Positions 1-9,838 of a DNA stretch of 64,000 nt are shown here, piece by piece. Numbering within the stretch: the first letter of the stretch is position 1; each line of letters opens with the position of its first letter. This DNA is from Sphingobium psychrophilum (GTDB lineage: Bacteria > Pseudomonadota > Alphaproteobacteria > Sphingomonadales > Sphingomonadaceae), in NCBI RefSeq assembly GCF_012927105.1, contig NZ_JABBFV010000012.1, positions 60,448 to 124,447 of the forward strand, given 5' to 3'. The position numbers and the translations under genes were made by a program. Under the pieces are notes generated by a model that saw nothing but the letters and a program-made list of their open reading frames with translations, did no database searches and was not told where the DNA came from.

Positions 1-565
1 CTGCGAAGCCTTCGACCTTCACGCCTTCCAGCAGCAAATCGACGCCCTGGTCGATCAGCGACATCTTCACATGCGCCGCCCGCTTGTCGGGCAGAATCGT
101 CGCCAAAAGCCCCCGCAGCGGCGACACCAGCGCAAACAGCTGCGGATCGAGCACCGCGCACATCTCCAGGTCGATCAGCCGGTGGCTGCCCTCCTCGGCA
201 AAGCCGATGGTGACGCGCTTGCCCGCCCGCGCGGCCCGCAAAGCCGCCCGCCGCCGCGTCATCGGCGGGGAGATGTGCGGCGGCAGCACGGTGCCGGGCA
301 CCACACCCTGCCCCGCCAGCGCGCCGATCGCCCGCCCGGTTACGAACTCAGCGTAGCTTACCTCGTCCAGTTGCTGGATCTGGCACCCACCACAGGCTGG
401 AAAATGGATGCAGGCTGGATCGACATGATGCGGCCCGGCGATGATCGCGCCGCCGGGGCCGATCCGGTCGCCCGGCGCGGTCAGCGGGAAATGGCGGCCG
501 TCGGCCGTGATGCCGTCGCCCTTGGCGGCGATGCGGATGATGGTGTCTAGGTCGGTGTCTGTCAC
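1..565 (-). CDS. RlmD/RumA-type class I SAM-dependent RNA methyltransferase, N-terminal part
   Basis: The gene runs off the left edge, so about 188 N-terminal residues are visible and the catalytic domain is missing. A TRAM-like beta region comes first (IIRIAAKGDGITADGRHFPL), followed by the cysteine cluster CIHFPACGGC, which in RumA/RlmD-family 23S rRNA (uracil-C5) methyltransferases forms part of a 4Fe-4S site. The start is GTG at 565, which overlaps the TGA of the upstream nnr gene in the arrangement GTGA, so translation is probably coupled. I infer that it methylates a uridine in rRNA or tRNA; the exact position modified cannot be decided without the C-terminal half. Confidence 0.85.
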   Translation of the reverse strand, partial: MTDTDLDTIIRIAAKGDGITADGRHFPLTAPGDRIGPGGAIIAGPHHVDPACIHFPACGGCQIQQLDEVSYAEFVTGRAIGALAGQGVVPGTVLPPHISPPMTRRRAALRAARAGKRVTIGFAEEGSHRLIDLEMCAVLDPQLFALVSPLRGLLATILPDKRAAHVKMSLIDQGVDLLLEGVKVEGFA

Positions 566-1926
566 AATCGCGCGGCGATAGCCGCTGGCAGGCTCTCAAG
601 CAAATCATCCGCGACAAAGGCCGCCCCGGCCCGCCGCGCCGCTTCGCCATGCAGCCACACCGCCTCGCACGCCGCCCGGAACGGATCGCCCGTCACCGCC
701 AGCCGCCCGGCGCAAAGCCCGGCCAGCACGTCTCCGGTCCCGGCGGTCGATAGCCAGGGCGACGCGCCCGACGCCACCGCCGCCCGCCCGTCCGGCGCCG
801 CGATCACGCTATCCGCCCCCTTGTAGACCACGACCGCGCCCGATCTGCGCGCCGCCGCCAGCGCGCGATCGATCTTGCTGCCGGGCAAGTCGCCGAACAG
901 CCGCTGGAACTCGCCCTCATGCGGCGTCACGATAGCGGGTGAAGGCAAATCACCCCATCCCTTTTCCGCAAGCAACCACAGGGCACCGGCATCGGCGACC
1001 ATCGGAACGCCTGCCTTGGCGGCGGCGGCCAGCCTCTCCCAAGCTGCATGGTCACGGCCAAGTCCGGGGCCGACCAGAACCGCCTTGGCGCGACCGAAAT
1101 CCAAAGAAGCGTGTTGCACGATCGCATGGCTCATGCGCGGAACCGGTCCATGGGCGAGCAATCTGACATAGCCCGCCCCCGATCGCGCCGCCGCTTCGGC
1201 TGACAGGCAACTGGCCCCTATCATGTCGCCGGCAACCACAGCGACGAGCCCTCGCGTATATTTATGCGCCTGCGCAACCGGCGCAGGTAGCACAGGCGCG
1301 CTCAACCGATGCACTGTAGCGGGTGTCGCGATGCCGATATCCGCCAGCACTAGTCGTCCCATATGCCCCGCCGCAGGTTGCAGCACATGGGCGGGTTTAT
1401 AAGCCCCCAATGCAATGCAGGTGCCGAAAAGCGGCACGGCGGACAGTATCGCACCGCTGTCGGTCTCGATCCCGCTGGGCAGGTCGATCGCATGGCTAAT
1501 CGCCGCCGCCCCGGCCAGCGCGCACAGCCGCGCCGCCACCGCGTCATCCAGCCCGCGCGTCAAACCAGTGCCGAACAGCGCATCGACCAGTTGCGTCGCC
1601 GGCGCAGCGCGCATCACATTCTCGACCGGCCCGCCCCATGCCGCCCGCGCCCGCTGGCCCGACACGGTGCAGCTCTCGCCCAGGGCCGCCACCCGCACCG
1701 GCACGCCCCGGTCGCGCAACAGCCGGGCGATCACATAGCCGTCGCCGCCATTATTGCCTGGCCCGCACAGCACAAGCGCGTCCCGCTTATGCCCGGCCCG
1801 CCAGATGATCGCCGCCGCCGCCGCGCCAGCCGTCTCCATCAACCCATATTCGTCGATCCCCGCATCGAAAGCCGCCTGCTCCGCCGCGCGCATCTGCGCC
1901 GCCGTCAGGACCGGCCCGCCGGTCAT
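562..1926 (-). CDS. nnr: bifunctional NAD(P)H-hydrate epimerase / ADP-dependent dehydratase
   Basis: A 454-residue fusion that repairs damaged NADHX and NADPHX. The N-terminal YjeF_N epimerase half carries GPGNNGGDG at residues 55-63. The C-terminal half is a ribokinase-like dehydratase with TPHEGEF and STAGTGDVLAG (the GTGD part near residue 396), where GTGD is the usual ADP and catalytic loop. Length and domain order match the bacterial bifunctional Nnr. Its ATG at 1926 overlaps the stop of the small lipoprotein gene by 4 bases and its TGA overlaps the GTG of the methyltransferase gene, so it sits in a coupled string. Confidence 0.95.
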   Translation of the reverse strand: MTGGPVLTAAQMRAAEQAAFDAGIDEYGLMETAGAAAAAIIWRAGHKRDALVLCGPGNNGGDGYVIARLLRDRGVPVRVAALGESCTVSGQRARAAWGGPVENVMRAAPATQLVDALFGTGLTRGLDDAVAARLCALAGAAAISHAIDLPSGIETDSGAILSAVPLFGTCIALGAYKPAHVLQPAAGHMGRLVLADIGIATPATVHRLSAPVLPAPVAQAHKYTRGLVAVVAGDMIGASCLSAEAAARSGAGYVRLLAHGPVPRMSHAIVQHASLDFGRAKAVLVGPGLGRDHAAWERLAAAAKAGVPMVADAGALWLLAEKGWGDLPSPAIVTPHEGEFQRLFGDLPGSKIDRALAAARRSGAVVVYKGADSVIAAPDGRAAVASGASPWLSTAGTGDVLAGLCAGRLAVTGDPFRAACEAVWLHGEAARRAGAAFVADDLLESLPAAIAARL

Positions 1927-2300
1927 CGCCCGGAACCGGCCATCCGCGCCGGCAGCCGATAGCGATCGTCGCCTGCGACCACCTCAATCCGCTTGTCGTC
2001 CAATATGCTGAGCTTCGCCGCCTCCGCGCCATCGGCAGCCGCCAGCCCGCGCCCGTCCGCCAACACGCGAAAGCGCCGGAATCCTCCATCGGGGTGCCGC
2101 AGCGTCAGCATCTCGCCTACGCGCTCGACCAGGCAGTCGCGCGCCCACTCGCCCGACCCTGCCAGCGCACAATCCGCCTTGCCGTCATCGACCGGCGCAG
2201 CATCCGCCACAGCGGTAGAGTTATCGTGCGAAGATGCCGCCTCGCCACCACAACCCGCCAGCAGCATCAAAGCCGCCACCCCCATTCCGCCACGTATCAT
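1923..2300 (-). CDS. small putative lipoprotein
   Basis: About 125 residues with a short positively charged start, a hydrophobic stretch and a lipobox ending LLAGC, then an acidic and Ser-rich linker and a compact beta-rich domain (DCLVERVGEMLTLRHPDGGFRRFRVL). I chose the ATG at 2300 because it overlaps the stop of the upstream amidohydrolase gene as ATGA; an ATG 18 bases further upstream is also in frame. The product is expected in a membrane anchor facing the periplasm. I do not recognise a family, and the function is unknown. Confidence 0.75.
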   Translation of the reverse strand: MIRGGMGVAALMLLAGCGGEAASSHDNSTAVADAAPVDDGKADCALAGSGEWARDCLVERVGEMLTLRHPDGGFRRFRVLADGRGLAAADGAEAAKLSILDDKRIEVVAGDDRYRLPARMAGSGR

Positions 2301-3013
2301 GCCAATCGGCTCCTGCATGCCAGCACCACCGGCCCCAATATCGCTGCGAACCGCGCCTGTCCGGCGGCATCGCCAACCAGATCCTGCCGCATCTCCACGC
2401 CCAGATAGGGGATGCCATTGGCTTCGGCATGGCGGTTCATCGTCGCATTCAGCACTGTCCCGGCATAGGGTAATTGGTCGCCGACCCTCAGCCCCGCGGC
2501 CTCCAGCAGCGGAATGGCGATCCGCGCCGCGCGATCGTCCTGATTATACAGCACCCCGATATCCCACGGCCGCTGCTGCCCCGGATCGCTCGCCAATTGC
2601 GGCGTGAAACTATGGACCGACAGGATGAAAGGAGACGTCATGCGCTCCAGCAACGTCGCCACCCGATGATGATAGGGATGGTGAAAGCGCATCATACGCG
2701 CGCCTAAATCCGCATCGCGATTGCCAGGGATCGCATGGCCATCGCTCATCACAGGCAGCAGGCCCGGCGCGTCCTCCTCACGGTTCAGGTCGATCACCAG
2801 CCGCGACACGCCGCCCAATATCGCGGTCGCGCCCAGTTGCGCGGCCAGCAGCCCGCTAACCTCCGCCACGCCGATGTCGATCGCGATATGATTGCCCAGC
2901 AGCGCCGGGTCGATGCCAAGGTCGATATCCTCCGGCACATGCGCGGACGCATGATCGCCCACGATCAGCAGGTCCAGTCCGCCGCCCTCAATCTGTGTAT
3001 AGGCTTCGCTCAT
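2297..3013 (-). CDS. N-formylglutamate amidohydrolase family protein
   Basis: About 238 residues. Motifs typical of the FGase (HutG-like) family are visible: VGDHASAHVPED near the start, SRLVIDLNREEDAPGL in the middle, and SVHSFTPQL later, with His, Asp and Glu residues expected to bind zinc. The family hydrolyses N-formyl-L-glutamate, the last step of one histidine degradation route, but no hut genes are nearby, so the physiological substrate is uncertain. The start at 3013 (MSEAY) overlaps the ispE stop by 4 bases; an upstream ATG at 3046 would lie within ispE and is less likely. Confidence 0.85.
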   Translation of the reverse strand: MSEAYTQIEGGGLDLLIVGDHASAHVPEDIDLGIDPALLGNHIAIDIGVAEVSGLLAAQLGATAILGGVSRLVIDLNREEDAPGLLPVMSDGHAIPGNRDADLGARMMRFHHPYHHRVATLLERMTSPFILSVHSFTPQLASDPGQQRPWDIGVLYNQDDRAARIAIPLLEAAGLRVGDQLPYAGTVLNATMNRHAEANGIPYLGVEMRQDLVGDAAGQARFAAILGPVVLACRSRLA

Positions 3014-3864
3014 GCGCGCCTGATCCGCGTTTCCATCACCCACCAATCGGGCTGCGCCTGCCGCACCGCCTGCGCCGCTGCCGCCAGGGCGCGGTCGCTA
3101 CGAAACAACGCGAAACAGGTCGCGCCCGATCCCGACATGCGCGCCAGCAGCACATCCTCCTGCGCCGCCAGCATCGCCAGCACATCGCCAATCACCGGCG
3201 CGATCGCCAGCGCGGGTGCCTCCAGATCGTTTCGCCCGCTGTCTCTCAGCGCTGCAAGGCTGGAGCCATCCAGCGGCCCAAGATCGACCCGGTCCCACCC
3301 GGCGAATATCCGCGCCGTCGATACGCCGACGCCCGGATTGACCAGCAGCATCGGGCATGCGTCCAGCCCCTCGACCGCATGGCGCGCCAGCCTTTCGCCG
3401 CGCCCCCCGACCATCTGCGTCGCGCTAACCACACAGGCCGGCACGTCCGACCCCAGGTCCAGCGCCAGCGCCATCAACTCCCCGTCGTCGATCCGCACAT
3501 CCCACAGCCGCGCCAGCAAGCGCAGCGTCGCCGCCGCATCCGCCGATCCGCCGCCAATGCCGGACGCAACCGGCAGGTTTTTGGTCAGCCGGATCGCCGC
3601 CCCGCGCTGCTCACCAAGATAAGCCTGCAACGCCCGCGCCGCCCGCAACACCAGATTGTCCGTGCCCGCGTCCAGCGTCGCCCCGAACGGCCCGTCGATC
3701 GTCAGGTCGATCGCGCCATCGTCGCTCGCCCATCCCTGCAATCGATCGCCATCTTCGGCAAAGACAAACAGGCTCTCCAGCGCATGATAGCCATCGTCCC
3801 GTCGCGCCCGAACATGCAGCGCGACATTGACCTTGGCGTAGGCAATCTCGGTTACAGGCGTCAT
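3010..3864 (-). CDS. ispE: 4-diphosphocytidyl-2-C-methyl-D-erythritol kinase
   Basis: A GHMP-family kinase of about 284 residues that phosphorylates CDP-methylerythritol in the non-mevalonate isoprenoid pathway. The N-terminal AYAKVNVALHVR and DGYHALES motifs and the GHMP ATP loop PVASGIGGGSADAA (residues about 98-111) are clear. I prefer the ATG at 3864 because GGTGAGG lies just upstream; an ATG at 3903 would add 13 residues and overlap the preceding TPR gene. The stop overlaps the amidohydrolase start, so the run is probably one transcript. Confidence 0.95.
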   Translation of the reverse strand: MTPVTEIAYAKVNVALHVRARRDDGYHALESLFVFAEDGDRLQGWASDDGAIDLTIDGPFGATLDAGTDNLVLRAARALQAYLGEQRGAAIRLTKNLPVASGIGGGSADAAATLRLLARLWDVRIDDGELMALALDLGSDVPACVVSATQMVGGRGERLARHAVEGLDACPMLLVNPGVGVSTARIFAGWDRVDLGPLDGSSLAALRDSGRNDLEAPALAIAPVIGDVLAMLAAQEDVLLARMSGSGATCFALFRSDRALAAAAQAVRQAQPDWWVMETRIRRA

Positions 3865-3889
3865 CAACGCCTCACCATCCAGCCCGGTG

Positions 3890-5536
3890 TCAGGGTGCGG
3901 CATATTCGGGCCTCATCCCCATTGTACGTTTCGCCGCCAGCCGCGTGGCGACATCGCCCTCGGCAAAGACCGATGCAGCCGCCCAGGCGTAGCGCGCCTC
4001 ATAGCGCCGCCCCGCAACCCACAGCGCATCGCCCAGATGCTCGTTGATCGTGCTGTCGGTCGGTGCCGCCGCCGCCGCACGCTCCAATACCGGCACCGCC
4101 GCATCGACATCGCCCGTCACGAACTGCGCCCAGCCCAGCGAATCGGTGATCGACGCATCCTGCGGCTTCAATGCGCTCGCCTTCTTCAGCAATTCCAGCG
4201 CCGCTGCGACATTCTGCCGCCGCTCGATCTGCGCATAGCCCAGATAATTGAGGATCACCGGTTCATTGGGCGCGATTTTCGCCGCCCGCTCCAGCACCGC
4301 ACGCGCCTCGTCCCATCTTTTGCCCTGTTCCAGCGCGCTGCCCTCGAACAGCAGTAGCGTCCAAGGCAGTTGATCGTCCGCATAGCCCGCCTGCGCCGCC
4401 CGGAACGCCGCCGCCGCGCCATCAAAATCGTCGCGTTGCGCCAGCAAACGCCCCAGCCGCACCTGCCGCTCCGCCTCCGCGCCCGGCTCCGCCGCCTGCG
4501 TGCGGGCCAGCGCCAGCGCGCCATCCATGTCGCCCGCAGCCGCCAGCGCGTCGATCAGTTCGGCCTGCGCGAGTGCGCCATACCAGCCATTGGCCGGCAC
4601 CTCGCCCGCTTCGGCGACGCCGCCCGCCGCATGGCCCTGCGCCGTCAGCAATCGGGCCGCGACGATATGGATTTCCGGGCCAGTGGGATCGGCGAACGTG
4701 GCGATCCGCGCCAGCCGAAGCCCCAGCGTCGAACTGCCGGAATCCGACGACACATCGACCGCCAGCCGCGCCAGCAACCGCGCAAAGCCCTGCGCCGGCG
4801 TCGTCGCAGCCCCGGCCGCTTTCAGCCCCTTACCCTTTTCAATGTCGGCGCGCGCCTGCGCGAAACTGGCGCTGCCCACCGGCAACAGGGTCAAGGCTTC
4901 CGTCTTCGCGCCGCGCGCCGCAAATTGCCCGGCAAAGGCCAGCCGCAACGCCGCGCCATCGCCGCTGCGCACCGCCAGCGCCCGCCGCGCCGCGGGTGCC
5001 GCCGTCGTCAGGTCCCCCCGCGCCAGCGCCTGCAACGCCGCATGTTCGTCGGCATAGCGCAGTCCCAGCGCTGCGAAACGATCCTTGCCGTCGATCACCG
5101 GCGGCGCATATTGCCCCTCGCCCAGCGAAATCCAACTGCGGATGATGGGCGTCAGAAAGGCGAAATTGCCTTCCTCCAACATCCGGTCGGTCAATGTCCG
5201 CGCATCGGCCCAATCCCTGGCCGCCAACGCCTCCCCGATCAACAGCAGCGTGCCGTCGCGCGGCAGCGATCCCGCCCCGTCCAGTAATGCCGCCGACTGC
5301 CGCGCCAGCAGCCGGTCCCCGCTCTCCAACGCCTGCACATAGGATCGCCGGGCAATCTCGATCCGCGCCGGGTCTTGCTTCAACGCCTCGCGATAGCTGG
5401 CCACCGCCAGCCCCAGCGCACCGTCCCCATCCGCCATCCGCGCCCGCGCATAGGCGTGGAGCGCGCCATTTCTAACCATGGCGGGATCGACCGACGCCCC
5501 CGCCATGGTCGGAACCACCGCCGGGGTCGTCAACAT
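3890..5536 (-). CDS. large TPR-repeat protein, probably exported
   Basis: About 548 residues, Ala- and Leu-rich, with repeated helix-turn-helix pairs. The best TPR units are near the C terminus (NEPVILNYLGYAQIERR, DASITDSLGWAQFVTGD, DSTINEHLGDALWVAGR). Such proteins act as scaffolds in envelope assembly, but no partner can be named. The start is unclear: ATG at 5536 gives a short and uncharged leader, whereas an in-frame ATT at 5572, 4 bases after GGAGGA, would give a normal signal peptide ([11 protein letters not shown] then a hydrophobic core and TMAGA). The gene lies between ETF-QO and ispE. Confidence 0.85.
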   Translation of the reverse strand: MLTTPAVVPTMAGASVDPAMVRNGALHAYARARMADGDGALGLAVASYREALKQDPARIEIARRSYVQALESGDRLLARQSAALLDGAGSLPRDGTLLLIGEALAARDWADARTLTDRMLEEGNFAFLTPIIRSWISLGEGQYAPPVIDGKDRFAALGLRYADEHAALQALARGDLTTAAPAARRALAVRSGDGAALRLAFAGQFAARGAKTEALTLLPVGSASFAQARADIEKGKGLKAAGAATTPAQGFARLLARLAVDVSSDSGSSTLGLRLARIATFADPTGPEIHIVAARLLTAQGHAAGGVAEAGEVPANGWYGALAQAELIDALAAAGDMDGALALARTQAAEPGAEAERQVRLGRLLAQRDDFDGAAAAFRAAQAGYADDQLPWTLLLFEGSALEQGKRWDEARAVLERAAKIAPNEPVILNYLGYAQIERRQNVAAALELLKKASALKPQDASITDSLGWAQFVTGDVDAAVPVLERAAAAAPTDSTINEHLGDALWVAGRRYEARYAWAAASVFAEGDVATRLAAKRTMGMRPEYAAP

Positions 5537-5555
5537 CAATAACAGGGTCAGGCGC

Positions 5556-7208
5556 TTACATGTTCGGATAATTCGGTCCTCCGCCGCCTTCGGGTACGAC
5601 CCAGTTGATATTCTGGGTCGGGTCCTTGATGTCGCACGTCTTGCAGTGGACGCAATTTTGCGCATTGATCTGGAACCGGGGATTGCCCTCTTCCTGACCG
5701 ACCACTTCATACACGCCCGCCGGACAGTAACGCTGCGCCGGCTCGTCATAAAGGGGAAGGTTGTAGCTGATCGGGATCGCCGGATCTTTCAGCTGCAAAT
5801 GGACCGGCTGGTCCTCCTCATGATTGGTGTTCGACAGGAATACCGACGACAGCCGGTCGAAACTCACCACGCCATCGGGCTTGGGATAAGCGATCTTCGC
5901 GCAGGCGTCCTTGGGCCAGATCTTCTCATTGTCGGCCTTGTGCTTCATCGTGAAGGGCAGGCCGATCTTGAGCGTCCGCATCCACATGTCGATGCCCGCC
6001 AGCAGCGTGCCGATCGTGCCGCCGAACTTGGACAACAGCGGTTCCGCATTCTTCACCAGCTTCAGTTCGTCCGCAATCCAGCTCGACCGCAGGCGCAGCT
6101 CATAATCGTCCAGCACGTCGCGCGCACGTTCATTCTGGATCGCCTCGAACGCCGCCTCGGCCGCCAGCATGCCCGACTTCATCGCCGTATGCGTGCCCTT
6201 GATCCGCGGCACGTTCACAAAGCCCGCCGAACAACCGATCAGCGCGCCGCCGGGGAAGACCAGCTTCGGAATCGACTGCCAGCCGCCCTCATTGATCGCC
6301 CGCGCGCCATAGGACACGCGGCGCCCGCCTTCGAGGAATTTGCGGATCTCGGGGTGCTGCTTCCAGCGCTGGAACTCCTCGAACGGATAGAGATGCGGGT
6401 TGCGATAGCCCAGCCCCACGACGAAGCCCAAAGCCACCTGCCCATTGGCCTGATGATAGAGGAAGCCGCCGCCATAGGAATCGGTCAGCGGCCAACCTTG
6501 CGAGTGGATCACCAGCCCCGGCTGATGCATCGCGGGATCGATGTCCCACAATTCCTTCATGCCCAGGCCATAGACCTGCGGCTCACTGTCCGCATCCAGC
6601 GCGAACTGGCGCTTCAAAATCTTGGTCAGGTGGCCGCGCGCGCCTTCGGCAAAGAAGGTATATTTGGCGTGCAGCTCCAGGCCGGGCTGATAATCGCCCT
6701 TATGATTCCCCTCGCGGTCGACGCCCATGTCGCCGGTCGCCACGCCCTTCACGCTGCCATCCTCATTATAGAGGATTTCGGCCGCCGCGAAGCCGGGGAA
6801 GATTTCCACGCCCAGCGCCTCGGCCTGTTCACCCAGCCAGCGGCACAAATTGCCCAGCGACCCGGTATAGGTGCCCTTATTGTGCATCCAGCCCGGCGTC
6901 ATGATGTGCGGCATGGCGACCTTGCCGGTCTTGGTCAGGAACCAATGCTGGTTGTCCGTCACCGGCACGTCGGCAAGGCTACAGCCCTGCGTCCGCCAAT
7001 CGGGCAACAATTCGTCCAGCGCCTTGGGATCGATCACCGCGCCCGACAGGATATGGGCGCCGATTTCGGACCCTTTTTCCAGCACGCAAACCGCCAGTTC
7101 CTGACCCGTATCATTCGCCAATTGCTTCAACCGGATGGCCGCCGACAGACCGGCCGGCCCGCCGCCGACGATCACGATGTCATAGGGCATCGATTCCCGT
7201 TCGCTCAT
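5556..7208 (-). CDS. electron transfer flavoprotein-ubiquinone oxidoreductase
   Basis: A 550-residue inner-membrane flavoprotein that passes electrons from ETF to ubiquinone. The FAD-binding [16 protein letters not shown] motif is at residues 12-27. The C-terminal ferredoxin-like 4Fe-4S region holds [20 protein letters not shown] and the usual ending [12 protein letters not shown]. Full length for the family. No etfA/etfB genes are next to it. The GGAGGA encoded by the Gly run at its 3' end lies just before the downstream TPR gene and could serve as that gene's ribosome binding site. Confidence 0.96.
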   Translation of the reverse strand: MSERESMPYDIVIVGGGPAGLSAAIRLKQLANDTGQELAVCVLEKGSEIGAHILSGAVIDPKALDELLPDWRTQGCSLADVPVTDNQHWFLTKTGKVAMPHIMTPGWMHNKGTYTGSLGNLCRWLGEQAEALGVEIFPGFAAAEILYNEDGSVKGVATGDMGVDREGNHKGDYQPGLELHAKYTFFAEGARGHLTKILKRQFALDADSEPQVYGLGMKELWDIDPAMHQPGLVIHSQGWPLTDSYGGGFLYHQANGQVALGFVVGLGYRNPHLYPFEEFQRWKQHPEIRKFLEGGRRVSYGARAINEGGWQSIPKLVFPGGALIGCSAGFVNVPRIKGTHTAMKSGMLAAEAAFEAIQNERARDVLDDYELRLRSSWIADELKLVKNAEPLLSKFGGTIGTLLAGIDMWMRTLKIGLPFTMKHKADNEKIWPKDACAKIAYPKPDGVVSFDRLSSVFLSNTNHEEDQPVHLQLKDPAIPISYNLPLYDEPAQRYCPAGVYEVVGQEEGNPRFQINAQNCVHCKTCDIKDPTQNINWVVPEGGGGPNYPNM

Positions 7209-7340
7209 TCATCCCTCCATTGGGGCGATCGGCGGGCTGCACCCCGTCCTCTCCAATCGCCGCATTAGTCCAACACTTTACCATCCAAGGCGATGAAGCA
7301 CCTTGACCCCCTCGTCAACCTCTGGCCCTAACTGTTCGTG

Positions 7341-8051
7341 ATGCGGGGATTATTGCAGGATGATGCGGCGACCGCCGACGCCTATCTGGCGTGGTGGCAG
7401 CTTGCAGGCGTGGATAGCGCCATAGGCGAATCGCCGGTGAACTGGCTGCGCCCGGTCGCCGCGCGCCCCGTCACCATGACAGCGGCCGTGGTGGAGAAAC
7501 CGCAAACCCTCGAATCGTTCCTTGCCTGGCTTGCCCATGATCCCGCCCAGCCCGAACGACGCTGGGCTGGCACACCCATCGCGCCGACCGGCCCGGCGCA
7601 GGCGACGCTGATGGTCGTCACCGACCTGCCCGATCCTGCCGATATGAGCGAAGGTCGCCTGCTGGCCGATCGCGCCGGATTGCTCTTCGACGCGATGCTG
7701 CGGGCCATCGGCCTCGACCGTGACGCCATCCACCTCGCCTCGCTCTTCACGGCTCGCCCGCCCGGCGGCATGGTGGAAGCGTCCGACCTCGCCCATGCGG
7801 CCGATCGCATGCGCACCCATGTCGCGCTGGCCCAACCACGCCGGCTGCTCCTGCTGGGTGACCGGACGATCCGTGCGCTGATGCCGACGGACGGAGCATC
7901 ACCGGCGAATAGTTTACGCCAATTTAATCATGATGGCGGCATTGTGCCCGCTATCGCCACATTCCACCCCCGGCTGCTGCTGACCCAGCCTGCGGCCAAG
8001 GCGGAATGCTGGCGCACCCTGCAAAGCCTGATCGAGGAAACCCGTCCGTGA
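7341..8051 (+). CDS. uracil-DNA glycosylase superfamily protein, probably degenerate
   Basis: About 236 residues. It aligns by eye with family 4/5 uracil-DNA glycosylases: an N-terminal LAWWQLAGVD segment, EGRLLADRAGLLFDAMLRAIGLDR in place of the usual EGRPFVGRAG region, and FHPRLLL near the C terminus. The catalytic GEAPG loop reads TDLPD here. The only cysteine is in AECWRTL, so the four iron-sulfur ligands are absent. It may be inactive or altered in function. GTG at 7338 is an alternative start. Its TGA overlaps the GTG start of the transglycosylase gene. Confidence 0.75.
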   Translation: MRGLLQDDAATADAYLAWWQLAGVDSAIGESPVNWLRPVAARPVTMTAAVVEKPQTLESFLAWLAHDPAQPERRWAGTPIAPTGPAQATLMVVTDLPDPADMSEGRLLADRAGLLFDAMLRAIGLDRDAIHLASLFTARPPGGMVEASDLAHAADRMRTHVALAQPRRLLLLGDRTIRALMPTDGASPANSLRQFNHDGGIVPAIATFHPRLLLTQPAAKAECWRTLQSLIEETRP

Positions 8052-9838
8052 TTCGCGCAGCGACCCAAATGTCCCGCCTCGCCCTGATCGCCATGGGCCT
8101 CGCCGCCGCGCTTCCCGCCCAGGCCGACACCGCACCCGTCCTGCCGACCCTCGCCACCGAAACCTCCCCGCTGCAACTGAGCGACGGCGACAAGGCCCGC
8201 TACCGTGCGCTGTTCGCCGCGATCCAGGCACAGCAATGGAACGATGCCAAGGCGATGATCGCCGCGCTGGACCCGCAGGATGCCGTCCGCCCGCTCGCGC
8301 TCTCCGAAATCTACCTGGCGAAGGGATCGCCGCGGGTCGAACTGTTCGACCTGCTGGACCTCGTCAACAAGGCCGCCTGGCTGCCCAAGGCGGATCAACT
8401 GTCCCGCCTGGCGCAAAGGCGCGGCGCAACCATCCTGCCGACCCTGCCGCAAATTCAGAAGATGGTCTGGCTCGGCGCCGCCCCCCGCCGCCAATATGTC
8501 GCCGCGACCAAGACCGATGCGCTGGCCCAGGCGCTCGCCGGCCAGATCCAGACCTATGTGAAGAATGACGATCCGATCGGCGCGGAAGGACTGCTCGCCA
8601 CTGGCGAAGCGGGCCTGACGTCCGAAGGGCTGACTGAGGTGCGCCAGCGCGTCGCCTGGGCCTATTATATCGAAAATGACGATGTGAACGCCCGCCGCAT
8701 GGCCACGCGCGCGCTCGAAACCCGCACCGGCGGCGATTGGATGGTGCAGGCGCACTGGACCAATGGCCTCGCCTCCTGGCGTCAAAATGACTGCCGCACC
8801 GCCGCCCCCGCCTTCGCCAATGTCGCCGCGCTCGCGGGCGACGCCGACATGCGCGCCGCCGGCGCCTATTGGGCCTCGCGCGCTTATATGGTCTGCGGCG
8901 AAGCGGAGAAGGTAGCCGCCTATCTGAAGCAAGCGGCCCGCTCTGACGAAACCTTCTACGGCCTGCTCGCCCGCGAATCGCTCGGTATGCCGATGCAGGT
9001 CGCGGCCCTGGTCAGCCGTTTCAGCGACATGGACTGGCGCGTGCTGAAGGACAGTCCCAACGTCCGCGCCGCCATTGCCCTCTCGGCGATCGGCGACAAT
9101 GGCCGTGCTGACGAAATCCTGCGCTATCAGGCCAAGATCGGCGGCCCTGCACAATATGATGCGATCCTGCGGCTTGCCGGCGCGCTCAGCCTGCCCGCGA
9201 CTCAGTTGTGGCTTGCCCATAATGGCCCGGCGGGCAAGCAGCCGGCCAGCTTCGCTCGCTTCCCCGCGCCGAACTGGCGGCCCGATGGCGGCTGGCGAGT
9301 CGATCCTTCCCTGATCTTTGCCCATACGCTACAGGAATCGGGCTTCCGCTCCGACGTCGTCAGCAGCGCGGGCGCGCGCGGCCTGATGCAGGTCATGCCC
9401 GGCACCGGCGGCGACATGGGACTGGCATCGGCATCGCAACTGTTCGTGCCGTCGACCAACATGGAATATGGCCAGCGCTATCTGGAAACCCTGCGTGACA
9501 TGAGCGCGACCGGCGGCCTGCTGCCCAAGGTCATGGCCGCTTACAATGCTGGTCCGCTACCCGTCAGCCGCTGGAACACGCAGGTCCATGACAAGGGCGA
9601 TCCGCTGCTCTTCATGGAATCGCTGCCCTATTATGAAACCCGCGCCTATGTGAACATCGTGATGCGCAATTACTGGATGTACCAAATCCAGGCGAAGGGC
9701 AGCGCCGAGTGCCTCACAGGCATGGCGCAGGGTATGTGGCCGACCTTCCCCAATGCCAAGGGCGTGAAGCTGGTGCGTATCAGCAAGGCGGACGGACGCG
9801 CTCTTTCTACAGCCTCTATGGGCGGCGGTTCCGACTGA
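8048..9838 (+). CDS. lytic murein transglycosylase with C-terminal SLT domain
   Basis: About 596 residues. A signal peptide ([20 protein letters not shown], then LPAQA) precedes a long alpha-helical superhelix. The C-terminal lysozyme-like SLT domain carries [20 protein letters not shown] with the catalytic Glu near residue 430, then LMQVMPGTG and AAYNAGP. It cleaves peptidoglycan glycan strands in the periplasm and releases anhydromuropeptides. GTG at 8048 was chosen because it overlaps the upstream stop (GTGA) and yields the signal peptide; ATG at 8069 is the alternative. moaB starts one base inside its stop. Confidence 0.93.
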   Translation: MIRAATQMSRLALIAMGLAAALPAQADTAPVLPTLATETSPLQLSDGDKARYRALFAAIQAQQWNDAKAMIAALDPQDAVRPLALSEIYLAKGSPRVELFDLLDLVNKAAWLPKADQLSRLAQRRGATILPTLPQIQKMVWLGAAPRRQYVAATKTDALAQALAGQIQTYVKNDDPIGAEGLLATGEAGLTSEGLTEVRQRVAWAYYIENDDVNARRMATRALETRTGGDWMVQAHWTNGLASWRQNDCRTAAPAFANVAALAGDADMRAAGAYWASRAYMVCGEAEKVAAYLKQAARSDETFYGLLARESLGMPMQVAALVSRFSDMDWRVLKDSPNVRAAIALSAIGDNGRADEILRYQAKIGGPAQYDAILRLAGALSLPATQLWLAHNGPAGKQPASFARFPAPNWRPDGGWRVDPSLIFAHTLQESGFRSDVVSSAGARGLMQVMPGTGGDMGLASASQLFVPSTNMEYGQRYLETLRDMSATGGLLPKVMAAYNAGPLPVSRWNTQVHDKGDPLLFMESLPYYETRAYVNIVMRNYWMYQIQAKGSAECLTGMAQGMWPTFPNAKGVKLVRISKADGRALSTASMGGGSD

